This document shows, piece by piece, positions 1-11,943 of a DNA stretch of 64,000 nucleotides. The first letter of the stretch is position 1, and every line of letters starts with the position of its first letter. The DNA comes from Mycolicibacterium celeriflavum. GTDB lineage: Bacteria; Actinomycetota; Actinomycetes; Mycobacteriales; Mycobacteriaceae. Made by a program: the position numbers and the translations under genes. The notes under the pieces were generated by a model. That model saw nothing but the letters and a program-made list of their open reading frames with translations, did no database searches and was not told where the DNA came from. The stretch is taken from assembly GCF_010731795.1 (NCBI RefSeq), contig NZ_AP022591.1:1178001-1242000 (forward strand). The letters are read 5' to 3'.

Positions 1-739
1 CACGATGGCTCCACAGGAATTTCGCGTTGGGGTAAGCCTCGACAAGCGCATCGAGTGCGAACATGTGCACTGGCGTGCGCAGATGCCACAGGGTCGGCGG
101 GCAGTGCCACTGAAGGAGCTTGAGCACCTGCCGGTGGAAGAGGTAGGTCTCGCGCATGTCGCAGTGGAGCAACCATCGAAGGTAAGCCGGGACCCGAACC
201 ACACCGTCGAAGTGGAAGGTTCGAAAACTCATGCCCATCAAGTCCTGGCATTCGGTCGCGGCCTGCGGTTCGGAATTCATCATCGACCTCATGCGGGGGA
301 ACATGCTGTTCATCATCGCGATCCCCTCTGCGGCCTGGGCAATTCGCGGATCTTCGTGCTGCGTGGCGGCCTCCGGTGGCGGCGTGCACGCTTGTGACTC
401 CCACAGCCTCAGCGACCGGAACTGGGGATCGCTGGCCACGAGTTGGCTCAATGCCGTGGTGCCGGTGCGCGGTAGTCCGATCACGAAGACGGGTCCTCCG
501 ATGACCTCATCGTCGATCTCCGGATGCTGCTTGTAGGTCTCGATGATTCGCAGCCGCTGGATGAGCGCGTTGCTGATCGTCGCGTGCTGGATGACGCGAC
601 CCATGTCGTTCAGATCAGCCTCGGTGTTCAAGGCCTCGACGGTGCGTTCGAGGCCCTCGCGATAATAGGAGGACCCGAAGTCGCTCAGACCGATGGCGGC
701 GCGGGCACCGTCTTCGAGTTCTTCCACCGTGAACGTCAT
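1..739 (-). CDS. PAPS-dependent sulfotransferase family protein (C-terminus cut by window edge)
   Basis: The gene runs off the left edge; 246 codons are visible from the ATG at 737-739. Members transfer a sulfuryl group from PAPS to hydroxyl or amine acceptors in the cytoplasm. A GLPRTGTT loop at residues 88-95 matches the 5'-phosphosulfate-binding loop of the Sulfotransfer_3 type, followed by the usual SDP...LRLWE stretch. The start lies in the stop codon of the DUF1214 gene (ATGA, 4-nt overlap), so the two are very probably co-transcribed and translationally coupled. The acceptor cannot be told from sequence; mycobacteria carry several such paralogues, some acting on glycolipids or trehalose. 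Confidence 0.85.
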   Translation of the reverse strand, partial: MTFTVEELEDGARAAIGLSDFGSSYYREGLERTVEALNTEADLNDMGRVIQHATISNALIQRLRIIETYKQHPEIDDEVIGGPVFVIGLPRTGTTALSQLVASDPQFRSLRLWESQACTPPPEAATQHEDPRIAQAAEGIAMMNSMFPRMRSMMNSEPQAATECQDLMGMSFRTFHFDGVVRVPAYLRWLLHCDMRETYLFHRQVLKLLQWHCPPTLWHLRTPVHMFALDALVEAYPNAKFLWSHR

Positions 740-1971
740 GCGGAGAATCTCCTGTGAACCGCACGCCGACGTGCCGCGACCGTGGCTGCTCGCTGTTCGG
801 CGGAGACCATCGCCGTATCGGCAGGAAGTACTGACGGCACATCGGTGACCTTCACCACGCGAGTGGCCGGCGTGGGGGCCGTCGCCGTTCGCACACACCG
901 CAAGATCATGGCGCCGTTGCTGTGTCCCGCTGTATCAAGCCAATTGGCGACGCCGGGATCGCGTGAGCTGATCACTACACGCACCAGCCCATCGCTGTCG
1001 ACCGTAGCCTGATGCGCATTGAGACTGGATTGATGACGGCCGTAGTGGATGGTCTCCCACCACTGATTTCCCAGCGAAAAACTCCAATAGATGCCGTCGG
1101 GAGGCTCGACCTCGAGGATCAACGCCTCATCGGGTTCGAGTTCGTAGCGCCCGATGACCGGACGGTTCTCCGCAGCGGCACCGATCTCGGTGCGGTCGAT
1201 GGCCGGCATGAAGCCGTTGCGCGGCGGACCGGCGTTGAACTCCAGGAAGAATCGTACGTTTTCGTGAACGAAGTCACCCAGAGCCCGGATCTGTTGTGCC
1301 ACAGCTATATCGGATATCGACACCCGGTGGTGCCGATTGATTTCATCGCCGATGCGTTCGATCTGCAGCGAAGACGGCTCTTCCGCGTCCCAGTCGTAGA
1401 AGAAATGTCGCACCACCAACGTCGGATTCTCGCCCTCGAGGCGAAGCCAGTTTCCCACCTGCTCGTCAGCCGACAGCACCACTTCGAAGTCACCGTCCGG
1501 ACCGACCTCGAGGTCGTCGACCAGGCAGTTGGCGGTCGATGCGATCCCGTTCATGGTCTGCAGTCCGACGTATCGGGCTGTGCCCCGGTTACCGAAGAGT
1601 CGGTACGTTTCACCGCCTTGCAGGGTGGCACGCAGGTAAATGCAGTCGGGGCATTCCATACCCCAGGTGAGAATGTCGTCGGTACTTGTACGGGACACCG
1701 CGAGAAGCGGGTCGGGATCGGCCCGCAGTGCCTCGTCGATTCCGACCGCCAGTAGCACCAACAGGTGCCTCATACCCGACGCGTAGTCGACGCGGTTGCC
1801 GTTGGTTGCGTTGGATGCGACGAGGCTTCCGACTGCGGTCAACTGGTCCAGCAGATGCGACCACGCGGCCTGCATATCGGAATCGCCGTTGGTGGAGAAC
1901 GCCGCCTCGGCGACGGAGAACGGCAGCCACGCCATCGGGTTTCGGCTGGTCACGACAGTTTCTCCGCTCAT
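736..1971 (-). CDS. DUF1214 (DUF1254-related) domain protein
   Basis: This 411-residue protein has no signal peptide or membrane segment and looks cytoplasmic. The C-terminal half, with segments such as PPDGIYWSFSLGNQWWE (about residues 290-310) and a late NGAMILR motif, resembles the DUF1214 domain; no catalytic function is established for it. It is the first gene of a two-gene unit with the downstream sulfotransferase, overlapping it by 4 nt, so a role in modifying or handling the sulfotransferase acceptor is a reasonable inference. The ATG at 1969-1971 has no clear Shine-Dalgarno. A 23-bp palindrome 15 nt upstream contains a TATGAT -10 element, suggesting repressor control. Confidence 0.7.
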   Translation of the reverse strand: MSGETVVTSRNPMAWLPFSVAEAAFSTNGDSDMQAAWSHLLDQLTAVGSLVASNATNGNRVDYASGMRHLLVLLAVGIDEALRADPDPLLAVSRTSTDDILTWGMECPDCIYLRATLQGGETYRLFGNRGTARYVGLQTMNGIASTANCLVDDLEVGPDGDFEVVLSADEQVGNWLRLEGENPTLVVRHFFYDWDAEEPSSLQIERIGDEINRHHRVSISDIAVAQQIRALGDFVHENVRFFLEFNAGPPRNGFMPAIDRTEIGAAAENRPVIGRYELEPDEALILEVEPPDGIYWSFSLGNQWWETIHYGRHQSSLNAHQATVDSDGLVRVVISSRDPGVANWLDTAGHSNGAMILRCVRTATAPTPATRVVKVTDVPSVLPADTAMVSAEQRAATVAARRRAVHRRFSA

Positions 1972-1985
1972 CGAAACGCACGCTT

Positions 1986-2008
1986 AACTGAAAATCATAT
2001 TTTCAATT
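1986..2008 (-). promoter_or_regulatory. Palindromic operator overlapping a TATGAT -10 box
   Basis: TGAAAAT (1989-1995) and ATTTTCA (1999-2005) form perfect 7-bp arms around CAT; with one mismatch the symmetry extends to 10-bp arms (1986-2008). On the minus strand TATGAT (1999-1994) lies inside it and fits a sigma-A -10 hexamer for the DUF1214/sulfotransferase unit. The tract is strikingly AT-rich for this genome. A dimeric repressor (TetR-like) site is the natural reading; no regulator gene is adjacent within the window. Confidence 0.6.
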
Positions 2009-2067
2009 AATGTGCTCCGACTGTTACACGTCTCCGCCAGAGTGTCAATGGATCTGGATGATCTGAA

Positions 2068-4866
2068 CTATCCGCTGTTGCGCAGTGCGGTGGCCAACCC
2101 GCTCATCGTGAGAAGGATCCCCCGCTGGACGAGTTCGTCGTCGTCGCCGGAACGGTAGCGGCGCAACAGCTCGACCTGAAGGTGGTTCAACGGTTCCAGG
2201 TACGGGAAGCGGTTGAACACCGAACGTGCCAGCGCGGGGTTGTCCGCCAGCAGGTCGTCCTGGCCGGTGATGAGCTTGTGCATCCGGATCGTGCGGGCGT
2301 GCTCGGCCGCGATCTTGTCGAAGACCCGGCGCCGCAACTCCTCGTCGTCGACGAGTTCGGAATAACGGGCCGCCAAACCCAGATCGGACTTCGCCAACAC
2401 CTGCGCCATGTTCGACAGCACAGTGCGGAAGAACGGCCATCGCCGGTACAAGTCCTGCAGGACTTCGACACGAGCTTCCTTCTCCGGGCCCTCACCCACA
2501 TACTCCTCGAACGCCGAACCGGTGCCGTACCAGCCGGGCAGCATGACCCGCGATTGGCTCCATGCCAACACCCATGGAATCGCCCGTAGGTCGGAAATCG
2601 AGGTCGTGGGCTTGCGCGACGACGGCCGGCTGCCGATGTTGAGTGCGCCGATCTCGCTGACCGGCGTCGATGCCTTGAAGTAGTCGACGAAACCCGGTGT
2701 CTCGTGGACCAATTCGGCGTACGCCCGTTGCGCACGTCCGGCGAGGTCGTCGAGCACCTCATAGGCGGGCCCCGCTGCGTCGCCGAGGCCTTCAACGTCG
2801 AGCAGTGTGGCCTCCAGGGTGGCGGCCACCAGTGTCTCGAGGTTGCGGTGCGCGATCTGCGGTTCGGCGTACTTGGCGGCGATGACCTCACCTTGTTCGG
2901 TGATACGTAGCGATCCGTTCACCGCTCCCGGCGGCTGCGCCAGAATGGCGTCGTAGCTCGGCCCTCCACCGCGGCCGACCGTGCCGCCGCGTCCGTGGAA
3001 GAGGCGCAACCGGATTCCGGTCTTGCGTGCGGATTCGACCAGGTCGAGTTCGGCTCGGTACAGCGCCCAGTTCGCCGCCAGATAGCCGCCGTCCTTGTTG
3101 GAGTCGGAGTAGCCGAGCATCACTTCCTGGCTGTCGTCACGCGCGGACACGATCGATCGGTACACCGGAAGGTCAAGCGCCGCTTCGAGGATCGACGATC
3201 CACGTTGCAGATCGTCGATGGTCTCGAACAGCGGCACGATGCCCACTGGGGCGTATGGCTTTTCAGCCGACACGTCCAGCAGGCCGGCTTCCTTGAGGAG
3301 AATGGCAGCCTCCAGCATGTCCGAAACCGACTCGCACATCGAGATGATGTAGTTCGGCACCGCCAGCGGCCCGAACACTCGTACTGCCCGCGCGGCCGCC
3401 ACCACGATGTCGAGTTCTTTGCGGGCCAGTTCGGACAGGGCGGCCCCCTCGTTGACCAGCGGTCGCCGCGTCGCCAGCTCCCCTGCCAGCAATTGCACCC
3501 GCTCCGCCTCAGCCAGCGATCGGTAGTCCGGGTGCACACCGGCCCAGGCGAGAAGCTCGGCGATGACCTCCTCGTGCACTTCGGAGTTCTGCCGCATGTC
3601 CAGGCCGCACAGGTGAAAACCGAAGGTGTGCACCGCTTCTCGCAGCCGCGCCAGCCGATCATCGGCCAGCACTGCGCTTCCGTTGGCGCGCAGCGAATCA
3701 TCGACAATATCCAGGTCGGCTAGCAGTTCGGTGGACGTCTGGTAGCGCTCGAGACCCAGGTCGAGTTCGTGTTCCGGCTGCTGGTCCAGGATCTCCTTGG
3801 CGGTTGACGTGAGGCGGGCGTGGATCACGCGCAGCGCTCGCCGGTAGGGTTCGTCGGCCCGCGCAGGCTCGTCGCACCGGGCGGCCAGCGCGGCGAGGTC
3901 GTCGCTGATCCGGACCAACCGCCCCGACATCGACAACTCCTCTTCCAGCGCGGTGATCTCGGCGAAATAGTGGTCCAGCGCCCTGTACGCGGCGTTGGAG
4001 GTGGCAAGGCGAACCACCTCGGCGGTGACGTTCGGATTGCCGTCGCGATCGCCGCCGATCCACGACCCGGGCCGCACGATCGGCTCGACGAGTAGTCCCG
4101 CGTCGGGCCAGCGAGCCTGTAGTTCCGCGCGCACGTCGGCATTCACCTGAGGGATGACTTCGAAGAACGCCGCCGGGTAGTACCGCAGACCGGTCTCGAT
4201 TTCGTCTTGAATCTTCAACCGCGACAACCGAACCAGCGCGGTCTGCCACAGCGTGAGGATGTGGCGGCGCAATTCGTGCTCGATGTCGCGACCGTCGTCG
4301 GTGCGAACGTGGCCGTGCAGCCGCAGCCGCATCAGTTCGGTGATGCGGTGTTGCGTGTCGAAGATCGTGCGACGCCGGGTCTCGGTCGGATGCGCGGTGA
4401 TCACCGGCGACACCAACGCCCCCGCAAGCGCCTCGGCGACGGCGCCCGGCTTCAAATCGACCGAGTCGAGTTTGGCGTAGGTGGCGGCCAGGCTGCTGTC
4501 CTGTGGGGGCTCGCCCGCCTCCACGTGCACGGCCCGGCGACGTTCCCGGTGAATGTCCTCGGCGACGTTGGCCAGTAGCGCGAAGTGGGTGAAGGCGCGG
4601 ATGATGGGGATCGCCTGGCGGATCTCGATGCCGTCGAACATGTCGGCGAGCTCCCCGCGGTCGATCTCCGAGCGGCGCACCCGAAACGACTCGACGCGGG
4701 CGCGCTCGACGAGGTCGAACACCTGCTCGCCGTTCTGCTCGCGCACGGTGTCGCCGAGTATCGCGCCGAGCAGCCGGATGTCCTCGCGCATCGGCTCGGT
4801 GGCGTCGCGGCCCACCCGGGTGCGCTTCACGGCGCCGATCGGTTCCAGTCCGGCGACTTCAGCCAT
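2068..4866 (-). CDS. ppc: Phosphoenolpyruvate carboxylase
   Basis: The enzyme adds bicarbonate to PEP to give oxaloacetate, an anaplerotic reaction in the cytoplasm. The 932-residue length is typical. Catalytic His159 lies in [10 protein letters not shown]; the [12 protein letters not shown] block, [11 protein letters not shown] and the [14 protein letters not shown] loop are all intact, and the C-terminus ends in the usual NSG-type glycine. The ATG at 4864-4866 has no good Shine-Dalgarno. It lies 57 nt downstream of secG and could be read through from the gap-pgk-tpiA-secG operon. Its presence here contrasts with M. tuberculosis, which to my knowledge lacks ppc, and resembles M. leprae and fast growers. 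Confidence 0.97.
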   Translation of the reverse strand: MAEVAGLEPIGAVKRTRVGRDATEPMREDIRLLGAILGDTVREQNGEQVFDLVERARVESFRVRRSEIDRGELADMFDGIEIRQAIPIIRAFTHFALLANVAEDIHRERRRAVHVEAGEPPQDSSLAATYAKLDSVDLKPGAVAEALAGALVSPVITAHPTETRRRTIFDTQHRITELMRLRLHGHVRTDDGRDIEHELRRHILTLWQTALVRLSRLKIQDEIETGLRYYPAAFFEVIPQVNADVRAELQARWPDAGLLVEPIVRPGSWIGGDRDGNPNVTAEVVRLATSNAAYRALDHYFAEITALEEELSMSGRLVRISDDLAALAARCDEPARADEPYRRALRVIHARLTSTAKEILDQQPEHELDLGLERYQTSTELLADLDIVDDSLRANGSAVLADDRLARLREAVHTFGFHLCGLDMRQNSEVHEEVIAELLAWAGVHPDYRSLAEAERVQLLAGELATRRPLVNEGAALSELARKELDIVVAAARAVRVFGPLAVPNYIISMCESVSDMLEAAILLKEAGLLDVSAEKPYAPVGIVPLFETIDDLQRGSSILEAALDLPVYRSIVSARDDSQEVMLGYSDSNKDGGYLAANWALYRAELDLVESARKTGIRLRLFHGRGGTVGRGGGPSYDAILAQPPGAVNGSLRITEQGEVIAAKYAEPQIAHRNLETLVAATLEATLLDVEGLGDAAGPAYEVLDDLAGRAQRAYAELVHETPGFVDYFKASTPVSEIGALNIGSRPSSRKPTTSISDLRAIPWVLAWSQSRVMLPGWYGTGSAFEEYVGEGPEKEARVEVLQDLYRRWPFFRTVLSNMAQVLAKSDLGLAARYSELVDDEELRRRVFDKIAAEHARTIRMHKLITGQDDLLADNPALARSVFNRFPYLEPLNHLQVELLRRYRSGDDDELVQRGILLTMSGLATALRNSG

Positions 4867-4900
4867 TACTCAAGTATTGACGCCGCGACAACGAGCCGCA

Positions 4901-4920
4901 GGGTGAGGGTGAGGGTGAGG
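4901..4920. repeat. Three GGGTGA hexamer repeats in the ppc leader
   Basis: GGGTGA occurs three times in tandem (4901-4918) followed by GG, between secG and ppc. On the ppc sense strand it reads CCCTCA repeats, 35-54 nt before the start. A short slippage-prone microrepeat; no function is implied by the sequence alone. Confidence 0.8.
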
Positions 4921-4923
4921 CCG

Positions 4924-5157
4924 TCAGCTGTACTTGATCAGCAGCGCCACGCCGACGATCGAGACCAGCCAGATTCCGGTGACGAACAGCGTCAACCGGT
5001 CTAGGTTCTTCTCCACCACCGTCGACCCCGACAGGCTGGACTGGACGCCACCGCCGAACAGCGTGGACAGGCCGCCGCCCTTGGCGCGGTGAAGCAGCAC
5101 CAGCAGCACGACCAGGACGCTGGTCACCACCAGGGTTATCTGCAGGGCCAATTCCAT
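4924..5157 (-). CDS. secG: Preprotein translocase subunit SecG
   Basis: This 77-residue membrane protein is the small accessory subunit of the SecYEG channel. Two hydrophobic helices (about residues 4-24 and 53-73) flank a loop that carries the family's RAKGGGLSTLFGGG signature. The start was taken at the ATG at 5155-5157 (MELALQ); the open frame continues upstream but the added residues are Arg/Pro/Cys-rich and non-conserved. It follows tpiA at 31 nt, the usual mycobacterial arrangement at the end of the glycolytic operon. Confidence 0.96.
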   Translation of the reverse strand: MELALQITLVVTSVLVVLLVLLHRAKGGGLSTLFGGGVQSSLSGSTVVEKNLDRLTLFVTGIWLVSIVGVALLIKYS

Positions 5158-5188
5158 GGCCGCAAGACTACCTAATCGGCATGCACAG

Positions 5189-5974
5189 CTAGGGCAGGGG
5201 CCCGCCGGCCGCAATGGCCGCCAACGTGGCGAACTGCTCACCGTCCAGCGACGCCCCGCCGACGAGCGCCCCGTCGACGTCCTCCTGTGCGACGATTTCG
5301 CCGACGTTCTTCGCGTTCACCGACCCGCCGTACAGCACCCGGACGCCGGCCGCCAGCTGCGGCGTGGCCAGTTTGCCCAGCTCGTCGCGGATCGCCTTGC
5401 AGACTTCCTGCGCGTCGGCGGCGCTGGCGACCCGGCCGGTTCCGATCGCCCACACCGGCTCGTAGGCGATCACGGCCTGACCGATCTGCTCGGCCGAGAG
5501 GCCGGCCAGCGAGCCGCGCAGCGACTCGACGTTGTGTTCGACGTGGTTGCCGGCCTCGCGGACCTCGAGCTGCTCACCGATGCAGATGATCGGCACGAGC
5601 CCGTGGCGGAAGGCGGCAGCCGCCTTGGCGGCCACTATCGCGTCGTCCTCGTGGTGATAGGTGCGCCGCTCGGAGTGGCCGACGACCACGAAGGTGCAGC
5701 CCAGCTTGGCCAGGAACGCGCCGCTGACGTCGCCGGTGTAGGCGCCGGAGTCGTGCTCGGAGAGATCCTGCGCGCCGTAGGTCAGCAACAGCTTGTCGCC
5801 GTCGACCAGGGTCTGCACACTGCGCAGATCCGTGAACGGCGGAATCACCGTGACGTCGACCTTGTCGAAGTACTTCGCCGGCAACGCGAATGCGATCTTC
5901 TGCACCAGCGCGATCGCCTCGAAGTGGTTGAGGTTCATCTTCCAGTTGCCGGCGATCAGCGGTTTGCGGCTCAC
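5189..5974 (-). CDS. tpiA: Triosephosphate isomerase
   Basis: Interconverts dihydroxyacetone phosphate and glyceraldehyde 3-phosphate in glycolysis. At 261 residues it is full length. Visible motifs are GNWKMN near the N-terminus (catalytic Lys), VVGHSERR (catalytic His), [11 protein letters not shown] (catalytic Glu) and the phosphate-binding YGGSVN. The start is GTG (5972-5974) with GAGAGG about 11 nt upstream. It follows pgk after a 50-nt gap that holds duplicated copies of the pgk 3' end. Confidence 0.98.
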   Translation of the reverse strand: MSRKPLIAGNWKMNLNHFEAIALVQKIAFALPAKYFDKVDVTVIPPFTDLRSVQTLVDGDKLLLTYGAQDLSEHDSGAYTGDVSGAFLAKLGCTFVVVGHSERRTYHHEDDAIVAAKAAAAFRHGLVPIICIGEQLEVREAGNHVEHNVESLRGSLAGLSAEQIGQAVIAYEPVWAIGTGRVASAADAQEVCKAIRDELGKLATPQLAAGVRVLYGGSVNAKNVGEIVAQEDVDGALVGGASLDGEQFATLAAIAAGGPLP

Positions 5975-5987
5975 GACTCGAGCACCT

Positions 5988-6041
5988 CTCAGTCCTCTAG
6001 AACGGCTCAGTCTTCTAAAACGGCTCAGTCTTCTAAAACAG
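5988..6041 (-). repeat. Three tandem 18-bp copies of the pgk 3' end including the stop codon
   Basis: Units 6024-6041, 6006-6023 and 5988-6005 are in tandem; the first two differ by one base, the third by three more. The unit encodes Val-Leu-Glu-Asp-stop; since 18 is a multiple of three, the pgk frame meets the same VLED-stop three times in a row (stops at 6025-6027, 6007-6009 and 5989-5991). The first stop ends Pgk; the other copies lie in the pgk-tpiA gap. Confidence 0.95.
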
Positions 6042-7239
6042 CGATGCCGGGCAGTTTCTTGCCCTCAAGGTATTCCAGCGACGCCCCGCCGCCGGTGGAA
6101 ATGTGGGAGAAACCGTCCTCGGCAAGACCGAGTTGACGCACCGCGGCCGCCGAGTCCCCGCCGCCGACGACGCTGAACGCGCCCTTATCGGTCGCGGAGA
6201 TGATCGCCTCGGCGACGCCCTTGGTGCCTGCGGCGAACGCCGGGAACTCGAAGACCCCCATCGGACCGTTCCAGAAGACGGTCTTGGCGTTGGACAGCAG
6301 CGTGGTGAACCGCTCGATCGAGCCGGGGCCGATGTCGAGGCCCATCTTGTCTTCCGGAATCCGGTCGGCGGCGACGATCTCAGCGGTGGCGTCGGCCGCG
6401 AACTTGTCGGCCACCACGATGTCGACCGGCACATGGATCACGTCGGCGTAGGTGTCCAACAATTTGCGGCACGTCTCGATCATGCCCTCTTCCAGCAGCG
6501 AGGTACCGACCGAAACACCTTGCGACGCAAGGAAGGTGAAGCACATTCCGCCACCGATGAGCAGGCTGTCGGCCTTCTCGGCGAGCGATTCGATGACCGC
6601 GAGTTTGTCGGACACCTTCGATCCGCCCAGCACCACGGCGTACGGCCGGTCCGTCGAGCTGGTCAGCTGCTCGAGCACATTCACCTCGGCGGCCACCAGC
6701 GTGCCCGCATAGTGCGGCAGCAACGTCGCGACGTCGTACACCGACGCCTGCTTGCGGTGCAGCACGCCGAAACCATCAGAGACGAAAGCGCCGTCATCGC
6801 CGACGAGTTCGACCAATGCCTTGGCCAGCGCCAACCGCTCGGCGTCGTCCTTGCTGGTCTCGCGCGCGTCGAAACGGACGTTCTCCAGCAGCAGGATGTC
6901 GCCTTCGGTCAGTCCCTCGGCACGGGCCAGTGCGTCGGTTCCGACGACGTCACCGGCCAACTGCACGTGCCGACCGAGCTGCTCGCCCAATGCCTTCGCG
7001 ACCGGCGCCAGCGAGTACTTCGGGTCGGGGCCGCCCTTGGGACGGCCGAGGTGCGCGGTGACGACGACCTTGGCACCCGCATCGGAGAGCGCCTTCAACG
7101 TCGGCACCGAGGCGGTGATCCGTCCGGGGTCGGTGATGTCGCCGTCGTCGTCGAGCGGGACGTTGAGGTCCGACCGGACCAGCACGCCCCGCCCCGAAAC
7201 ACCCTCTGCCAGAAGGTCTTCGAGCGTCCTGATCGCCAC
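6025..7239 (-). CDS. pgk: Phosphoglycerate kinase
   Basis: Transfers phosphate from 1,3-bisphosphoglycerate to ADP in glycolysis. Length 404 is normal. The N-terminal substrate-binding [12 protein letters not shown], the AHLGRPKG loop, [15 protein letters not shown] and the C-terminal nucleotide-binding GGGDSAAA are all present. The start is GTG at 7237-7239, only 4 nt after the gap stop codon, so it depends on coupling. The last codons and stop are the template of an 18-bp tandem repeat that continues into the intergenic gap. Confidence 0.98.
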   Translation of the reverse strand: MAIRTLEDLLAEGVSGRGVLVRSDLNVPLDDDGDITDPGRITASVPTLKALSDAGAKVVVTAHLGRPKGGPDPKYSLAPVAKALGEQLGRHVQLAGDVVGTDALARAEGLTEGDILLLENVRFDARETSKDDAERLALAKALVELVGDDGAFVSDGFGVLHRKQASVYDVATLLPHYAGTLVAAEVNVLEQLTSSTDRPYAVVLGGSKVSDKLAVIESLAEKADSLLIGGGMCFTFLASQGVSVGTSLLEEGMIETCRKLLDTYADVIHVPVDIVVADKFAADATAEIVAADRIPEDKMGLDIGPGSIERFTTLLSNAKTVFWNGPMGVFEFPAFAAGTKGVAEAIISATDKGAFSVVGGGDSAAAVRQLGLAEDGFSHISTGGGASLEYLEGKKLPGIAVLED

Positions 7240-7243
7240 GGCG

Positions 7244-8990
<1,747 letters not shown>

Positions 8991-9015
8991 CGGTCCCCCA
9001 TCTCCGCGACCCCCG

Positions 9016-9993
9016 CTAAGCGTCTTCGAGCAGGTCCGGCGTGACGGCCGACTCGGTGTCGGGGATGCCGTCTTGTTTGGCCTTGCGATCGGCCATCGAC
9101 AGCAATCGCCGAATACGCCCCGCCACAGCGTCTTTCGTCATTTGCGGATCGGCCAACCGGCCCAGCTCCTCCAGCGACGCTTGCCGGTGCTCGACGCGCA
9201 GCTTGCCCGCCGCTGCCAGGTGGTCAGGCACCGTGTCGCCGAGGATCTCCAGCGCCCGCTCCACCCGCGCCGCGGCCGCGACGGCCGCTCGAGCCGAGCG
9301 ACGAAGGTTCGCGTCGTCGAAGTTCGCCAGCCGGTTCGCTGTCGCGCGCACCTCGCGGCGCATCCGGCGCTCTTCCCACGTCAGCCTGGTGTCCTGCGCG
9401 CCCATCCGGGTCAGCAACGCGCCGATCGCCTCGCCGTCGCGCACCACCACGCGGTCGGTCCCGCGCACCTCGCGGGCCTTCGCGCTGACCCCCAACCGGC
9501 GGGCCGCGCCGACGAGTGCCAATGCCGCCTCCGGGCCCGGGCAACTGACTTCCAGCGCCGAGGACCGGCCCGGCTCGGTGAGTGACCCGTGCGCCAAAAA
9601 CGCTCCCCGCCAGGCGGCTTCGGAGTCGGCGACGCTGCCGCCGACGACCTGGGCGGGTAACCCGCGAACGGGTCGGCCGCGCAGGTCGAGCAGACCCGTC
9701 TGACGGGCCAGCGCCTCACCGTCGTTCGCCACCCGAACCACATACCGGGTGCTCTTGCGGATGCCGCTGGCCGACAGCACGTGCACCGCCGCGTTGTAGC
9801 CGTACAGGTCGTAGATGTCCTTGCGAAGCCGCCTGGCGATGATGCCCAGGTCGACCTCCGCCTCGACGATCACCCGCCCCGAGACGATGTGCAGACCGCC
9901 GGCGAAGCGCAGCAGGGAGGCCACCTCGGCGCGGCGAGCGCTGACCGAATTGACGATCAGCCGGCTCAACTCGTCTTTGACCTCGGCTGTCAT
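9016..9993 (-). CDS. whiA: Sporulation/cell-division transcription regulator WhiA
   Basis: WhiA is a DNA-binding protein with an N-terminal LAGLIDADG-homing-endonuclease-like domain and a C-terminal helix-turn-helix; in actinobacteria it co-activates division genes with WhiB. The sequence begins [12 protein letters not shown], contains [16 protein letters not shown] and ends with the HTH region around [20 protein letters not shown]. The ATG at 9991-9993 (325 residues) overlaps the yvcK stop as ATGA; an in-frame GTG two codons upstream is less likely. It is the fourth gene of uvrC-rapZ-yvcK-whiA. Confidence 0.96.
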   Translation of the reverse strand: MTAEVKDELSRLIVNSVSARRAEVASLLRFAGGLHIVSGRVIVEAEVDLGIIARRLRKDIYDLYGYNAAVHVLSASGIRKSTRYVVRVANDGEALARQTGLLDLRGRPVRGLPAQVVGGSVADSEAAWRGAFLAHGSLTEPGRSSALEVSCPGPEAALALVGAARRLGVSAKAREVRGTDRVVVRDGEAIGALLTRMGAQDTRLTWEERRMRREVRATANRLANFDDANLRRSARAAVAAAARVERALEILGDTVPDHLAAAGKLRVEHRQASLEELGRLADPQMTKDAVAGRIRRLLSMADRKAKQDGIPDTESAVTPDLLEDA

Positions 9994-11003
9994 CGCCACG
10001 GGTCGTCACCTCTCGGTCCGTTCATCGTCGGCGTCGGCACGGTCGGCGCCGGTGGTGCTGCGCCGCGCAGGCGCACCCCGTCCAGAGCCGCGGCCAACCT
10101 CGCCGGGTCATGTAAAGGTGTACCAGGTCTGGACACGTCAGCGAACTCAACTCGGGCATCGAGAATCGTCGCGGTGCGCCGCAATTGCTCGCGTTCGCGG
10201 TCACTGGGCACTCGGCTCGCGTCGACGATGATGTCGTGCACGGTGAAGGTCGGCGCGTGCTGTGACAGCACGTGGATGTGCCGCTCGACGGAGAAGCCGG
10301 CCGTCTCCCCCGGCTCGGCCACCAGGTTGAGCACCAGTGCGCGGCGCGCGGTGGTCGCCTGCAGCGCCGCCAGCATGTCGGGCACCAGCACATGCGGGAT
10401 GACGCTGGTGAACCACGAGCCCGGACCGAGCACCACCAGGTCGGCGGCCATGATCGCGTCGACCGCCTGGCGGGTGGCCGGCGGGTCGCCCGGCAGCAGC
10501 CGCACCCGACGCACCTTCCCGACGGTCGTGGCGATTGCCACCTGGCCGCTGATCACCCGGCTCATCCGCGGATCGGCCTCGAGGCCGGCGACGTCGGCTT
10601 CGATACCGAGCCCCACGGGGCACATCGGTAATACCCGGCCTTTGACACCCAGGATGCGACCCAGCTCGTCGAGCGCGGCGACCGGATCGGCGAGGACTTC
10701 GCTGAGCCCCGCCAGCAGAAGGTTGCCGATCGGATGCCCGGCGAGCGCACCGCTGCCGCCGAAGCGATGCTGGAAGATCGTGGCCCACAGCCGACCGTGG
10801 GGACTGTCGGAAGCCAACGCCGCCAACGCCATTCGGAGGTCACCGGGTGGTACCACGTCGAGTTCGTTGCGCAGCCGTCCCGATGAGCCGCCGTCGTCGG
10901 CAACGGTGACGATCGCGGTGACGTGCGGAGTGAGCCTGCGAGCGGCCGACAGCGTGGCGTACAACCCGTGTCCTCCGCCGAGTGCAACGATTCGTGGGCT
11001 CAT
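9990..11003 (-). CDS. yvcK: YvcK/CuvA family protein (UDP-sugar-binding gluconeogenesis factor)
   Basis: Family members bind UDP-GlcNAc and support cell-wall synthesis and polar growth; the mycobacterial orthologue is known as CuvA. The 337 residues start with the glycine-rich [14 protein letters not shown], then [13 protein letters not shown] and PPGDLRM, all hallmarks of the family, and GHPIGNLLL. An AGGAGGACAG Shine-Dalgarno precedes the ATG at 11001-11003. It overlaps whiA by 4 nt and follows rapZ at 25 nt. Confidence 0.95.
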   Translation of the reverse strand: MSPRIVALGGGHGLYATLSAARRLTPHVTAIVTVADDGGSSGRLRNELDVVPPGDLRMALAALASDSPHGRLWATIFQHRFGGSGALAGHPIGNLLLAGLSEVLADPVAALDELGRILGVKGRVLPMCPVGLGIEADVAGLEADPRMSRVISGQVAIATTVGKVRRVRLLPGDPPATRQAVDAIMAADLVVLGPGSWFTSVIPHVLVPDMLAALQATTARRALVLNLVAEPGETAGFSVERHIHVLSQHAPTFTVHDIIVDASRVPSDREREQLRRTATILDARVEFADVSRPGTPLHDPARLAAALDGVRLRGAAPPAPTVPTPTMNGPRGDDPWR

Positions 11004-11028
11004 CTGTCCTCCTCGCGTGCGGGGAAGC

Positions 11029-11943
11029 TCATTCGCGGCCCAGATCCCGGTGCAGTACCCGCACCGTCAGGTCGTCACCCGCCTGCAACCGCGCCGCCAG
11101 CGCCTCGGCGATCGCCACGCTTCGATGTTTGCCGCCGGTGCATCCGATGGCGACGGTCATATATCGCTTCCCCTCGCGACGGTATCCGTCGATGACTACG
11201 TCGAGCAGCCGATGATAGGTGTCGAGGAACTCCCCCGCACCCGGCTGCCCGAGAACGTAGTCACGGACGGCAGCATGCTGCCCGGTGTGCGGACGCAGGT
11301 CGTCCACCCAGTGCGGGTTCGGCAGGAAGCGAACGTCCATCACGGTGTCGGCGTCCATCGGCAGCCCGTACTTGTATCCGAACGATTCCACCGTGACGTT
11401 CGTGTGCGCGACGGCCTCACCGCCGAAGGCCCGTTCGATGCTCTCCCGCAACGCAGGCACCGACAGAGTCGAGGTGTCGATGACCAGATCGGCGGACGCG
11501 CGCACCGGGGCCAGCAGCGCCCGCTCAGCCGCAATGCCTTCTGCCAGAGTCTGATTGCCCTGCAGCGGGTGACTGCGGCGGTTCTGCTCGTAGCGGCGCA
11601 CCAGGATGTCGTCGGAGGCCTCCAGGAACACCACTCGCGGCGTGATGTTCCGGGCGGCCAGCTGGTTGCGCACCCAGTCGAGGTCTCCGGTGAAACCGCG
11701 CGATCGCACGTCCATCACCACCGCGAGTTGTGTGATCCGCGAACCCGCCGCGAGCCCCAGCTCGACCATCTGCGCGATCAACTCCGGCGGGAGGTTGTCC
11801 GCGACGTACCAACCGAGATCCTCCAGCACCTTGGCCGCAGTGCCGCGTCCCGCGCCGGACAGTCCGGTGACGAGGACTACGTCGATATCCGAGTCGGCGT
11901 TCGCCTCGTCGCGAAGGTCCTCGTGCATCCCTTGGTCCGTCAT
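11029..11943 (-). CDS. rapZ: RapZ/YvcJ-type nucleotide-binding protein
   Basis: Family members bind nucleotides or sugar phosphates; the E. coli protein guides an sRNA to RNase E. The 304-residue protein has an N-terminal P-loop region, [12 protein letters not shown] near residue 25, where the usual GKS/T lysine is replaced by Arg-Gly, and a well-conserved C-terminal domain with [10 protein letters not shown] and the terminal HRDLGRE. The Walker A change appears general in mycobacterial orthologues, so ATPase activity may be weak. It overlaps the uvrC stop by 4 nt (ATGA). Confidence 0.94.
   Translation of the reverse strand: MTDQGMHEDLRDEANADSDIDVVLVTGLSGAGRGTAAKVLEDLGWYVADNLPPELIAQMVELGLAAGSRITQLAVVMDVRSRGFTGDLDWVRNQLAARNITPRVVFLEASDDILVRRYEQNRRSHPLQGNQTLAEGIAAERALLAPVRASADLVIDTSTLSVPALRESIERAFGGEAVAHTNVTVESFGYKYGLPMDADTVMDVRFLPNPHWVDDLRPHTGQHAAVRDYVLGQPGAGEFLDTYHRLLDVVIDGYRREGKRYMTVAIGCTGGKHRSVAIAEALAARLQAGDDLTVRVLHRDLGRE

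Noticed and set aside
5988..6041. Start of a CRISPR array
   Set aside because: Units are contiguous without spacers and encode the pgk C-terminus.
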